NCBI GenBank assembly: GCA_019419995.1
Contig: JAHZHZ010000014.1
Location: forward strand, 1-61,022
Length of the DNA stretch: 61,022 nt
Origin: Clostridiales bacterium
GTDB taxonomy: Bacteria; Bacillota; Clostridia; Christensenellales; Aristaeellaceae
Direction of reading: 5' to 3'
Shown here: positions 24,485 to 32,587 of the stretch, piece by piece
Numbering within the stretch: position 1 is the first letter of the stretch
How the letters are laid out: each line of letters begins with the position of its first letter
Position numbers and translations under genes: made by a program
Notes under the pieces: model-generated
The model's input: the letters and a program-made list of their open reading frames with translations, nothing else
Databases searched by the model: none
What the model was told of the DNA's origin: nothing

Positions 24485-25855
24485 GTGTCCCGTCGTCTGC
24501 TGAGTTTTGCTTTAATTCTTGCTCTTTCCTGTGCTGGATTGAATCCAGTTCTGAATACATCCAATGCTCTAGCTGAGGTCGCAGTGGATATTCCTCTCAC
24601 GCAGGAAGATAACAGTGCGCAGATAGATGCCGATACACAGGAAGACGCCGTCCCTCAAGAGGATGACACTTCTACCTCCAACTATCGCACGTTAGTTCGC
24701 GGAGATCGGGATGGAGATGACTCGGCGGATATCGTCATCCTGCAAAACCGCTTGATTGAACTGGGCTATCTTCGGGATGCAGCGGACGGTGTCTACGGCG
24801 CAAATACCGAATATGCCGTGGCAGCGCTGCAACGCAGCAACGGTTTGGAAGAGACGGGTACTGCGACGCCTGAATTGCAGGAGCTGCTGTATTCCGGTGC
24901 GGAACTGGTGACGGCCGCCAATTCCATGGATCCCCAGAGTGTCACCTATAGGGTGCAGGAAAAACTGTCTTTGTGGGGGTTTTTAGCGGACGAACCCGAC
25001 GGCGTAGCTGGCAGCCAAACCAATGAAGCGGTAGAACTATTTAAGGACTACCTGATAGGATACATAAAACAGTATCCCACGCCCAGCCCAGAACCTTCCT
25101 CTACTCCTGAGGCCACCTCTGGAGAGGTGCCTATTGCCATTGACATCCCTATTGAGAAATCTGCTGAGGGTGAAGTTACTCAGGAAATGCTGGATTATGT
25201 GGATGGAAAGTACGAATTTGAGGTCTACCGGGAGACTTTGGCCAATGGCGATACCGGCGATGAGGTATTGCGCCTGCAAAGGCGCCTATATCAGCTGAAA
25301 TATCTGGCCGTGGTAGACGGAGAATATGGTCCCTCCACCGAACGCGCCCTGCTCTATTTCCAGAAAAAAAATGGATTGGCACAGACAGCTGTGGCGGATG
25401 AGGACACCCAGCGCATCCTCTTTTCGGCAGATGCCGTTGAATCCGAAGAATTTGTCAATGAGTATAAACTGGTAATCGACGTATCTGATCAAAGAGTCTA
25501 TGTCTACCAGTGGGACGGCTCCTCCTACGGCACCTGCATAGGCGAAATGATCTGTTCCACCGGTTTGAAAAATACCCCCACTCCCCTGGGCACCTATCAG
25601 GCTGCCGGTCCTACCGGCAGTGGTGAATGGTATTGGTTTGAGCAATATCAATGCTACGCCAAGTGGGGCTACCGCATCATCGGCGGCATCCTGTTCCATT
25701 CTGTAATCTATAGCCGTGGCAAGGTACTCAACCGCACATCTGTGCAGAAGCTGGGGCGTCCGGCATCCCATGGCTGTGTGCGTCTGAAGGTAGAACATGC
25801 CAAGTGGATCTACGAAAATTGTCCAGAAGGTACTACTGTGGTGGTTCAGGAATAG
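24485..25855 (+). CDS. Secreted L,D-transpeptidase (YkuD) with peptidoglycan-binding repeats
   Basis: About 456 residues. A signal peptide (RRLLSFALILALSCAGLNPV, cleavage near ALA) precedes an acidic linker. At least two peptidoglycan-binding domains of the PG_binding_1 type follow, recognisable by ADIVILQNRLIELGYLRDAA-like and EVLRLQRRLYQLKYLAVVDG, with a more divergent copy between them and a Pro-rich spacer. The C-terminal YkuD domain carries FHSVIYSRG and the catalytic SHGCVRLKVEHAKWIYENC. It should make 3-3 cross-links in peptidoglycan or attach proteins. GTG start with GAGG seven bases upstream; an earlier GTG (24476) is less well placed. Confidence 0.92.
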   Translation: MSRRLLSFALILALSCAGLNPVLNTSNALAEVAVDIPLTQEDNSAQIDADTQEDAVPQEDDTSTSNYRTLVRGDRDGDDSADIVILQNRLIELGYLRDAADGVYGANTEYAVAALQRSNGLEETGTATPELQELLYSGAELVTAANSMDPQSVTYRVQEKLSLWGFLADEPDGVAGSQTNEAVELFKDYLIGYIKQYPTPSPEPSSTPEATSGEVPIAIDIPIEKSAEGEVTQEMLDYVDGKYEFEVYRETLANGDTGDEVLRLQRRLYQLKYLAVVDGEYGPSTERALLYFQKKNGLAQTAVADEDTQRILFSADAVESEEFVNEYKLVIDVSDQRVYVYQWDGSSYGTCIGEMICSTGLKNTPTPLGTYQAAGPTGSGEWYWFEQYQCYAKWGYRIIGGILFHSVIYSRGKVLNRTSVQKLGRPASHGCVRLKVEHAKWIYENCPEGTTVVVQE

Positions 25856-25874
25856 TTTATGCATCCCGTATGAA

Positions 25875-25906
25875 TGGCTAGCGCCGCAGTGCGCTAGCCA
25901 TATTTT
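25875..25906 (+). terminator. Terminator of the L,D-transpeptidase gene
   Basis: Perfect ten-base arms TGGCTAGCGC and GCGCTAGCCA, loop CGCAGT, then TATTTT. Confidence 0.88.
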
Positions 25907-25947
25907 GTACGGATGGAGAAATTGTGCTCGCAACGTTCCACAAAGCG

Positions 25948-25956
25948 TGCTATAAT
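25948..25956 (+). promoter_or_regulatory. Extended -10 promoter of the EamA gene
   Basis: TGC plus perfect TATAAT, about 35 bases upstream of the start codon. The -35 region is weak. Confidence 0.6.
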
Positions 25957-25990
25957 AGAGCGCACAGAAACTGTTGAGGGGGAATCTTCC

Positions 25991-26404
25991 ATGTGGCTGA
26001 TACTCGCATTGCTTTCGGCCCTCTTCGCCGCACTGACGTCCATATTGGCCAAAGTGGGCATCGACGGCGTCAATTCCAATCTGGCCACGGCCATCCGAAC
26101 CGCCGTAGTATTGGTGATGGCCTGGGGAATGGTATTTATCACTCATGCTCAAAAGGGGATTGGGCAAATCAACCAAAAGAGCTGGCTGTTTTTGATTCTT
26201 TCAGGGCTGGCCACCGGTGTCAGTTGGCTATGTTACTATCGGGCCATTCAAATTGGCGAGGTTTCCAAGGTGGTCCCCATCGACAAACTGAGCGTCGTTT
26301 TCACACTGGTTTTAGCTTTTGCACTCCTGCACGAACCATTCACCACCAAATCCCTGGCAGGTGCTGCTCTGATCACTGCAGGCACACTGCTGATGGTCCT
26401 GTAA
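25991..26404 (+). CDS. EamA-type half-transporter, 137 residues
   Basis: A small membrane protein with about five segments, equal to a single EamA repeat (MWLILALLSALFAALTSILA at the start and a C-terminal segment ending ALITAGTLLMVL). Ordinary DMT transporters carry two such repeats in one chain; single-repeat forms are thought to act as dimers. The conserved SWLCYYRAIQIGEVSKVVPI loop is typical. The ATG has a GAGGGGG ribosome site. The SpoU methyltransferase gene starts four bases after its stop. Substrate unknown. Confidence 0.85.
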   Translation: MWLILALLSALFAALTSILAKVGIDGVNSNLATAIRTAVVLVMAWGMVFITHAQKGIGQINQKSWLFLILSGLATGVSWLCYYRAIQIGEVSKVVPIDKLSVVFTLVLAFALLHEPFTTKSLAGAALITAGTLLMVL

Positions 26405-26408
26405 ACCC

Positions 26409-27227
26409 ATGGCCAATATCATCGAAATTCAGAATGCGGAAGCTCCTGAGCTAAACGTTTACTGCAGGTTGACGGAAGCCCAGCTGAGATCGAAACAGCA
26501 TCCCGAATCAGGTATGTTCATTGCGGAGGGTGTGAAGGTAATTGAACACGCATTAGACGCGGGACTGACGCCCCTCTCGCTGCTGATGGCACGCAAACAT
26601 ATTCTCGGAAAGGCGCGCACTCTGTTGGAGCGCTGCGGCTCCATTGACGTTTATACGGGAAGCGATACTGTTCTGGAAGCCATCACCGGTTTCACCCTTT
26701 CCAGGGGCATTCTGTGCGCTATGCACCGTCCAGGAATCCGCAGTCCTTCTGACCTCTGTACCAATGCCCGCCGTCTGGCCGTGCTGGAAGGTATTTCAGA
26801 TCCCACTAATGCTGGCGCCATCTTCCGCTCCGCTGCAGCTCTGGGAGTGGATGGCGTGCTCCTCTCGCCCAACTGTTGCGATCCATTAAACCGACGAACT
26901 GTTCGGGTAAGCATGGGCACGGTTTTCCAGATCCCCTGGGCCCGGATGGAATCCTGGCCGGAAAAAGGGCTGACTCTATTGCGTAAGGCAGGCTTTCTCA
27001 CCGCAGCACTGGCACTAACCGACAATTCACTGGCTGTAGATGATCCCTCTCTGGCTGCCCAAGAGCGCCTGGCTATCGTATTGGGCGCCGAGGGCGACGG
27101 CCTGTCTCCATCCACCATTGCTCACTGCGACTTTGTCGTGCGCATTCCCATGTGTCATGGCGTGGATTCGCTCAATGTGGCTGCTGCCAGCGCCGTGGCT
27201 TTCTGGCAACTGCGACCGCATCAATGA
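26409..27227 (+). CDS. SpoU/TrmH-family RNA 2'-O-methyltransferase
   Basis: A 272-residue methyltransferase with an N-terminal substrate-recognition domain (about 15-105) and a C-terminal knot. SAM-binding motifs are AVLEGISDPTNAGAIFRSAA, IVLGAEGDGLSPSTIAHCDF and MCHGVDSLNVAAASAVAFW. The target is a ribose in rRNA or tRNA; which one cannot be told. It is a second family member in this window, distinct from rlmB. It follows the EamA gene with a four-base gap, and a short gene lies downstream. Confidence 0.87.
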   Translation: MANIIEIQNAEAPELNVYCRLTEAQLRSKQHPESGMFIAEGVKVIEHALDAGLTPLSLLMARKHILGKARTLLERCGSIDVYTGSDTVLEAITGFTLSRGILCAMHRPGIRSPSDLCTNARRLAVLEGISDPTNAGAIFRSAAALGVDGVLLSPNCCDPLNRRTVRVSMGTVFQIPWARMESWPEKGLTLLRKAGFLTAALALTDNSLAVDDPSLAAQERLAIVLGAEGDGLSPSTIAHCDFVVRIPMCHGVDSLNVAAASAVAFWQLRPHQ

Positions 27228-27242
27228 AAGGAGCCAAGGAAC

Positions 27243-27473
27243 ATGCGTATCTTAATTCAGGAAACAACCCGAGAGGAACGGATTCGAATTGTGGCCGAAT
27301 CTCTTGGTCACGCTGAGGCTCAATGCGACGGCTGTGCTCCCGGTCTAGCTGAAATGTATCAGGACTATATTGATGGAAAAATGGAACTTCGGGAGATCAA
27401 TATGGCGTTTAACGCCCGGTATATCTCCGGCCAAACTGGCCCAGAACGCAGCGAATGTCCTGAGAAATCATAA
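27243..27473 (+). CDS. Conserved hypothetical protein, 76 residues
   Basis: A short soluble protein that starts MRILIQETTREERIRIVAES and contains CDGCAPGLAEMYQDYIDG and the conserved-looking INMAFNARYISG. Related short proteins occur next to housekeeping genes in other clostridia, as I recall, with no proven function. AAAGGAG lies ahead of the ATG. It is clustered with the SpoU methyltransferase and the zinc-ribbon gene. Two cysteines alone are not enough to claim a metal site. Confidence 0.7.
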   Translation: MRILIQETTREERIRIVAESLGHAEAQCDGCAPGLAEMYQDYIDGKMELREINMAFNARYISGQTGPERSECPEKS

Positions 27474-27541
27474 ACAATTCCGTTCTGACTCCGCAATATC
27501 CTAGGAAAAAACCAGCTGCACGCACAGAAAAGAGTGAGAAT

Positions 27542-27910
27542 ATGTTTTTCATCATCGGTATTTCCGACGGGAAGAAGGAGCTAAGTAGCACACAGCTAAC
27601 CATTTGTCCCTCTTGTGGCGCCTATGGACGCTATCAGGTATATCTGTGCTACACCGCACTATCCCTGTTTTTTATTCCCATATTGAAGTGGAACAGGCGA
27701 TACCAGGTAGTGCTCTCCTGTTGCGGCACGACTTATGAACTCAATCCCGAATTGGGGCGGCGCATGGAAAGGGGCGAACCCGTTGAAATCCATCCGGAAG
27801 ATCTGCATGGGCCTCAGGGCAGTGGAAGGGATCTGAAGCGTTGCACTAACTGTGGCTACGTCACAGGTGAGGATTTCTCCTTCTGTCCCAAATGTGGCAA
27901 GCCCTTTTAA
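27542..27910 (+). CDS. Zinc-ribbon protein
   Basis: A 122-residue protein. The N-terminal part has CPSCGAYGRYQVYLCYTALS, then a hydrophobic loop FFIPILKWNRRYQVV and the paired Cys motif SCCGTTYEL. This is the layout of the zinc_ribbon_15 family. A second, C-terminal ribbon CTNCGYVTGEDFSFCPKCGK closes the chain. It probably binds two zinc ions; no enzymatic role is visible. The gene is followed by a very strong bidirectional terminator and then convergent mnmA. Confidence 0.8.
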   Translation: MFFIIGISDGKKELSSTQLTICPSCGAYGRYQVYLCYTALSLFFIPILKWNRRYQVVLSCCGTTYELNPELGRRMERGEPVEIHPEDLHGPQGSGRDLKRCTNCGYVTGEDFSFCPKCGKPF

Positions 27911-27966
27911 CCGCTTGTGCCGGTATATCGGCAATTTGTTTTCAATATTTCTGCCATCGAACGGCA

Positions 27967-28007
27967 ATCAGGAGCCTCCATCTAAATGATGGAGGCTCCT
28001 GATTTTA
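27967..28007. terminator. Strong bidirectional terminator
   Basis: A perfect 16-base stem (ATCAGGAGCCTCCATC with its complement) with a five-base loop. TTTT follows on the plus strand. On the minus strand the hairpin lies downstream of mnmA, but TGCCG follows it, so only the plus strand has a U-run. It lies between convergent genes. Confidence 0.92.
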
Positions 28008-28044
28008 ACCTTACAACTCATACGCCTGCACAGGCACACGCCTT

Positions 28045-29043
28045 TTAAATGATATATCCGCCGCCAAGCACTCGATCCCCATCGTAGAGCACAGCAGACT
28101 GGCCGGGTGCAGGGGCGCGCACGGGCTCGTCGCATTGAATTTCTACTTTGCCCCCGGGCAGAGGAATCGCTGTACAGGGAGGATTCTCCCACTTGGTATG
28201 GCGCACTCGCACACTGGCACGGATCGGCTCTAGAGGATCCTTTATGAGCCAATTGAAGTTGCACGCCAGCACCCTCGTTTGAAACAGTTCTTCCCATAGT
28301 GCGAGAACAACCCGATTCTCCTCAGCCTGCAATTCGGCTACGTAGAGCTTGCGCTCCTGAAAGAGCCCCGGCCAGCGTTGCCCCACGGTGTAGCGGTATA
28401 TGCCCTCATGGTGACCAATGACCTCCCCATGAAAGAGCAGTTCCCCCGGCCCGGGCGTAGGCCCCCGGCTGCGTATCCAACCAATGTAATCCTTATCCGG
28501 AATAAAACAAATTTCCATGCTGTCCGGCTTTTGCGCCACAGGTATGCCCATTTCCAGCGCCATGGCCCGTACCTGCGCCTTCTCATAGGCTCCCAGAGGT
28601 AATACCAGCCGGTCCAACTGTTCCCGTTTGAGACGGCAGAGCATGTAGCTCTGATCATTGGAAGGCATCCCTTTCAGCAACATTCCTCCCTGGGCACGTG
28701 CATAGTGACCTGTGGCGATATATTCGGCACTCAGATCATCTGCAAAATCCAACAGATTTTTAAATTTAACGGTCGGGTTGCACATTATACAGGGATTGGG
28801 TGTCTCCCCTCGCAGATAAGCTTCCCGAAAAGGACGGCACACCTGTGCCTCCAGCTCCTCCGCCACGGAAAGCACCTTTAAATCAATGCCCAAATAGTGT
28901 GCTGTCTCCTCGGCATCCCGGCGAGCCTCCTGGGAGCCAATATCTAAATACAAACCATACACCCAATAGCCCTGTTTCTGGAGCAACCGTGCGGCCACCG
29001 CCGAATCCACGCCTCCTGACAGGCCCAAAACCACCTTCTGCAT
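28045..29043 (-). CDS. mnmA: tRNA-specific 2-thiouridylase MnmA
   Basis: About 332 residues. The PP-loop motif VVLGLSGGVDSAVAARLLQ opens the protein. The first catalytic Cys lies in NPCIMCNPTVKFKNLL, the region TGHYAR follows, and the second Cys lies in KPDSMEICFIPDKDYIGW. A C-terminal beta-barrel contains HEGIYRYTVGQRWPGL. It thiolates U34 of Lys, Glu and Gln tRNAs using sulphur relayed from a cysteine desulphurase. The start at 29043 matches the family; the longer frame to 29103 adds 20 unrelated residues. Last gene of the murJ-ruvB-queA-bofA-epimerase-mnmA series. Confidence 0.93.
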   Translation of the reverse strand: MQKVVLGLSGGVDSAVAARLLQKQGYWVYGLYLDIGSQEARRDAEETAHYLGIDLKVLSVAEELEAQVCRPFREAYLRGETPNPCIMCNPTVKFKNLLDFADDLSAEYIATGHYARAQGGMLLKGMPSNDQSYMLCRLKREQLDRLVLPLGAYEKAQVRAMALEMGIPVAQKPDSMEICFIPDKDYIGWIRSRGPTPGPGELLFHGEVIGHHEGIYRYTVGQRWPGLFQERKLYVAELQAEENRVVLALWEELFQTRVLACNFNWLIKDPLEPIRASVRVRHTKWENPPCTAIPLPGGKVEIQCDEPVRAPAPGQSAVLYDGDRVLGGGYII

Positions 29044-29105
29044 GCCTCTTTGCTCTCCGTTGTTCCAAATTATTGGAGCCGTGAATCCTTCACGGCCCCG
29101 CACAC

Positions 29106-29981
29106 TTACATATTGCCGTCAAACATGTATCTCTGGAAGCGCACAGCATCTGCTGCATCCCTATCAAGCTTTGATTCACTCAAATCCTGATACATATTGT
29201 GCCAGATGCGGATATCCTGGCCAACCTCACCGCCCATCTTCACAAAGGGTTCCATGCAGCAGGTACCCTCATAGCCGATTTCTCTCAATGCCTGGCCAAT
29301 CTCCCGCCAGGGCATGCGGCCCTTGCCCGGAACCCGGCGATTGCACTCTCCCGTATGGAAGTGACCCAGATGTTTGCCCGCATGGCGTATTGCCGCAGCC
29401 ATATCATCTTCCTCAATATTCATATGGAAGGTGTCCAGCATTACCTTCACGTTCGGCTCGCCGGTTTCCTCCACAAATCGCACGGCCTCCTCACAAGTGT
29501 TGATCAGATAGCCTTCAAAGCGGTTGAGCACCTCCAGGCAGAAATCTACTCCATAATCCTGGGCATTGCGCGCCACTTCAGCCACATTCTTCACCGAGCG
29601 CCCCCAGTCGCCCTCTTTGTCCACGGGGCGAGTGTAATCAGCCGGCCAATAGGAATTGAGCCCTCCGCCAATGGTATGGATGCCCAATATCTCAAAGCGC
29701 TTGAACAATTCGCCGTAAAAGTTCTTGGCATTGCGCACCACGTCTGGGTCCGCGCTGCCCAAATTCCGATCGGCAGACGGGCCATAGCCACCAGTCATGA
29801 AAATACCATTGTCATCGGCGCACCGGCGCAGATCGCGCAATTTTTGCTCAGAAAAATCATTTACCGGCGCACAGCCGATTTCCAAAAAATCAAAACCCAA
29901 CTTGGCCACCTTTTCAATGTAGGGAATGTAATCCGCAGACCACATATCCTCCCAATATGCGTAATAGATACCGTGTTTCAT
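29106..29981 (-). CDS. D-psicose (D-allulose) 3-epimerase-like sugar epimerase
   Basis: About 291 residues, TIM-barrel. The N-terminus MKHGIYYAYWEDMWSADYIP and the catalytic loops closely recall the characterised clostridial D-psicose 3-epimerase. The metal ligands and acid/base residues sit in FCLEVLNRFE (Glu), VKVMLDTFHMN (Asp), GHFHTGECNRR (His) and CCMEPFVKMGG (Glu). It would epimerise D-fructose and D-psicose or D-tagatose at C3. GGAGG lies seven bases before the ATG. The setting among tRNA-modification and DNA-repair genes is unusual; no sugar kinase or transporter is near. Confidence 0.88.
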   Translation of the reverse strand: MKHGIYYAYWEDMWSADYIPYIEKVAKLGFDFLEIGCAPVNDFSEQKLRDLRRCADDNGIFMTGGYGPSADRNLGSADPDVVRNAKNFYGELFKRFEILGIHTIGGGLNSYWPADYTRPVDKEGDWGRSVKNVAEVARNAQDYGVDFCLEVLNRFEGYLINTCEEAVRFVEETGEPNVKVMLDTFHMNIEEDDMAAAIRHAGKHLGHFHTGECNRRVPGKGRMPWREIGQALREIGYEGTCCMEPFVKMGGEVGQDIRIWHNMYQDLSESKLDRDAADAVRFQRYMFDGNM

Positions 29982-30053
29982 ATCTCTTCCTCCTTCATTG
30001 GTTCTTTCAGGTAAATTTATTGTACACATTTCCGCAAAAAAATGCAATATGCC

Positions 30054-30320
30054 TCAAAGTAAAAGCTGTAAAATCACTACCAACACCGCACCTGGCAAAC
30101 CTAAAAAACCCACCGCCATGGCCGTAAAAGGATTTATGCTCACGCCAAAGCCAAACAGGCTCCCCACCAGGTTCACCAACATCAGTGCCAGCGCCCCCAG
30201 TACGCCTCCCGCTACCAACCGCCACATCAGCTTCATGGGTACCAACAATAAATAGCCTGTCAAACAGATCAGCGCCAGGCCAACTCCAAAGGAAGCGATC
30301 AATTCCCAGGGAATGTGCAT
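30054..30320 (-). CDS. bofA: BofA-family pro-sigma-K processing inhibitor
   Basis: An 88-residue membrane protein with two or three hydrophobic segments. It ends with the diagnostic block SINPFTAMAVGFLGLPGAVLVV. In Bacillus BofA holds the SpoIVFB protease inactive in the forespore membrane until the sigma-K checkpoint. Its presence with sigH supports a sporulating ancestry. The ATG at 30320 is chosen because GGAGG lies eight bases upstream. That ribosome site is itself the 3' arm of a terminator-like hairpin, so translation may depend on its unfolding. Confidence 0.85.
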   Translation of the reverse strand: MHIPWELIASFGVGLALICLTGYLLLVPMKLMWRLVAGGVLGALALMLVNLVGSLFGFGVSINPFTAMAVGFLGLPGAVLVVILQLLL

Positions 30321-30352
30321 AAAAAACACCTCCGCAAGAGCTTATGCGGAGG
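30321..30352 (-). terminator. Hairpin with T-run that also buries the bofA ribosome site
   Basis: Minus-strand arms CCTCCGCA and TGCGGAGG (eight bases, loop TAAGCTCT) are followed by TGTTTTTT and then the bofA ATG. It can end the queA transcript and its 3' arm contains the bofA GGAGG. Confidence 0.75.
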
Positions 30353-30368
30353 CAAAGGACATTATGGC

Positions 30369-31388
30369 CTATAAAATCAATGTTGCGTCGCCGAAGGAAA
30401 AAAAGCGATATTTTTCCTCCACCGCAATTCGATAGGCTTCAAGGATATGTTCTCGGTCATAGAAGGCAGAAACCAACATCACCAACGTGGACCCAGGCAG
30501 ATGAAAATTAGTGATCAGGGCATCTACCATCTGATACTGATAGCCTGGACGAATAAAAATTTGAGTATTTCCCTTTTTTGCCATCAGCCGCCCGTTTTCC
30601 GCAGCGGATTCCAGTGTGCGCACACAGGTGGTCCCCACAGCTACCACCCGGCCACCGCGGTCCCGCACGGCATTGATGCGCCGGGCTGCTTCCTCAGAAA
30701 CTTCGAAGTATTCGGAGTGCATCTGGTGCTCCTCAACGTTCTCTACCTTGACCGGACGGAAGGTTCCCAGCCCCACATGCAACAACACGGGCACAATTTC
30801 CACGCCCTTTTCCCGTATGCGAGAGAGCAGTTCCGGAGTAAAGTGCAAACCTGCTGTGGGCGCGGCAGCACTGCCATCGTATTTGGCATAGACGGTCTGA
30901 TAACGCTGCTGATCCTGTAATTTTTCATGAATGTAGGGCGGCAGCGGCATCTCCCCCAGTTCATCCAGCGCCGCTTCCATGGTACCTTCGCAGGCAAAGT
31001 CCACAATTCGGCCACCGTCCTCCTTCACTTCGGCAATGGTGGCAACCAATCTTCCTCCACCAAAATGCACCTGCACCCCGGTGCGCAACTTTTTCCCCGG
31101 GCGCACGATGGTCTCCCATCTCTTGGGTGCCAGCTGCTTCAGCAACAGAATCTCACAAGCTCCGCCTCCGGCGCGCTCACCGATGAGCCGGGCGGGAATC
31201 ACCCGCGTTTCATTGATCACCAGCGCGTCTCCGGGATTGAGATACTCAATTACATCATAAAAGTGCCGGTGACTGATGCTGTGATCCTGACGATTGAGCA
31301 CCATCAGCCGGCTGTGGTCCCGGGGCTCCACCGGCGTCTGCGCGATGCGTTCCTCTGGCAGGTCATACATAAAATCCGATAGTTTCAT
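30369..31388 (-). CDS. queA: S-adenosylmethionine:tRNA ribosyltransferase-isomerase
   Basis: A 339-residue enzyme that adds the epoxyqueuosine cyclopentane ring to preQ1 in tRNA. The N-terminus SDFMYDLPEERIAQTPVEPR, the block PGDALVINETRVIPARL, the GLHFTPELLSRIREKGVEIV region and FHLPGSTLVMLVSAFYDRE are all diagnostic. Full length. It follows ruvB with a gap of about 150 bases, and queA-ruvB proximity is common in bacteria. The other queuosine genes (tgt, queG or queH) are not in the window. Confidence 0.95.
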   Translation of the reverse strand: MKLSDFMYDLPEERIAQTPVEPRDHSRLMVLNRQDHSISHRHFYDVIEYLNPGDALVINETRVIPARLIGERAGGGACEILLLKQLAPKRWETIVRPGKKLRTGVQVHFGGGRLVATIAEVKEDGGRIVDFACEGTMEAALDELGEMPLPPYIHEKLQDQQRYQTVYAKYDGSAAAPTAGLHFTPELLSRIREKGVEIVPVLLHVGLGTFRPVKVENVEEHQMHSEYFEVSEEAARRINAVRDRGGRVVAVGTTCVRTLESAAENGRLMAKKGNTQIFIRPGYQYQMVDALITNFHLPGSTLVMLVSAFYDREHILEAYRIAVEEKYRFFSFGDATLIL

Positions 31389-31535
31389 TTCTTAAAATCA
31401 CCTGTTTTCATTTTTACCTTCTCGCAATCCCATTTACTGCGAAAAACGCCAAGCCCGTTCCATGCGCCACATCCACTGCAAGAACTCCTCCATCTGCACG
31501 CGGTGCCATCCCAGAGCTTGACCGCACATCGACCA

Positions 31536-32573
31536 TTATAGGTCCATGCGCATCTGAGTTGTTTCCCCACTTTGGGGCATGGGCATGTTCATGTGCTCAT
31601 AAGCGGCACGGGTACAGACCCGTCCCCGAGGTGTGCGCATGATAAAGCCCAATTGCAGCAAATAGGGCTCATACACATCCTCGATGGTGGCAGCATCCTC
31701 GCCCGTGGTAGCCGCCAATGTATCCAAGCCCACCGGTCCGCCGCCAAAGCGTTCAATCATGGACGAAAGCATGGTCCGATCGGTATGATCCAGTCCCAGC
31801 TCATCGATCTCCAGCACATCCAGCGCCGCCCTGGCATTTTCTACCGTAATGCGTCCATCGCCTCGCACCTGCGCGAAATCCCGCACCCGGCGGATAAGCC
31901 GATTGGCAATTCGGGGCGTTCCACGGGAACGACTGGCAATCTCCAGAGCCCCCTCCCGGTCACAATCCACTTTTAAAATCTTTGCGGAACGCTCTACAAT
32001 CACTGCAAGCTGCTCAGGCGTGTACATTTCCAGTCGAAAACTAATGCCGAAACGATCTCGCAGGGGGGAGGAAAGCATGCCTGCGCGGGTTGTGGCACCA
32101 ATGAGGGTAAACTTGGGCAAATCCAACCGGATGGAACGGGCCGAAGGTCCTTTTCCAATGATGATATCCAGGGCATAATCCTCCATGGCGGGATAGAGTA
32201 CCTCCTCGACGCTATGGCTGAGGCGGTGAATCTCATCAATAAAGAGCACATCCCCGGCGTTGAGGTTAGTGAGTATGGAGGCTAGATCCCCCGCCCGTTC
32301 GATGGCAGGGCCGCTAGTCACTCGGATGTTGTGTCCCATCTCGGCTGCCACAATGCCCGCCAACGTGGTCTTGCCCAACCCAGGAGGACCATATAGCAAA
32401 ATGTGATCCAGCGGTTCCCGTCGGGCAATGGCCGCCTGCATGTATACTGTCAACCCGCTTTTAAGCTTATCCTGTCCAATATACTCGCTCAGTGAATGCG
32501 GGCGCAGAGAACCATCCGCGTCCACGTCCTCTTCCCTCAGGCCAGTGGTAATGAGCCGATCGTCATCGCGCAT
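31536..32573 (-). CDS. ruvB: Holliday junction branch-migration helicase RuvB
   Basis: About 345 residues of AAA+ motor that drives branch migration with RuvA. Motifs: LLYGPPGLGKTTLAGIVAAE (Walker A), VLFIDEIHRLSHSVEE (Walker B), IGATTRAGMLSSPLRDRFG (sensor 1 and arginine finger), and the winged-helix C-terminus with GGGPVGLDTLAATTGEDAAT. The ATG at 32573 has GGAGG upstream. A start 18 bases earlier overlaps the murJ stop. ruvA and ruvC, usual partners, are not adjacent. Between its stop and queA no supported gene is visible. Confidence 0.96.
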   Translation of the reverse strand: MRDDDRLITTGLREEDVDADGSLRPHSLSEYIGQDKLKSGLTVYMQAAIARREPLDHILLYGPPGLGKTTLAGIVAAEMGHNIRVTSGPAIERAGDLASILTNLNAGDVLFIDEIHRLSHSVEEVLYPAMEDYALDIIIGKGPSARSIRLDLPKFTLIGATTRAGMLSSPLRDRFGISFRLEMYTPEQLAVIVERSAKILKVDCDREGALEIASRSRGTPRIANRLIRRVRDFAQVRGDGRITVENARAALDVLEIDELGLDHTDRTMLSSMIERFGGGPVGLDTLAATTGEDAATIEDVYEPYLLQLGFIMRTPRGRVCTRAAYEHMNMPMPQSGETTQMRMDL

Positions 32574-32587
32574 GCCCTCTCCTCCCT

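Noticed and set aside
31434..31529. A 31-codon minus-strand frame between ruvB and queA
   Set aside because: It looks peptide-like (MCGQALGWHRVQMEEFLQWM) but has no ribosome site and starts a few bases after the ruvB stop. Not supported enough to annotate.
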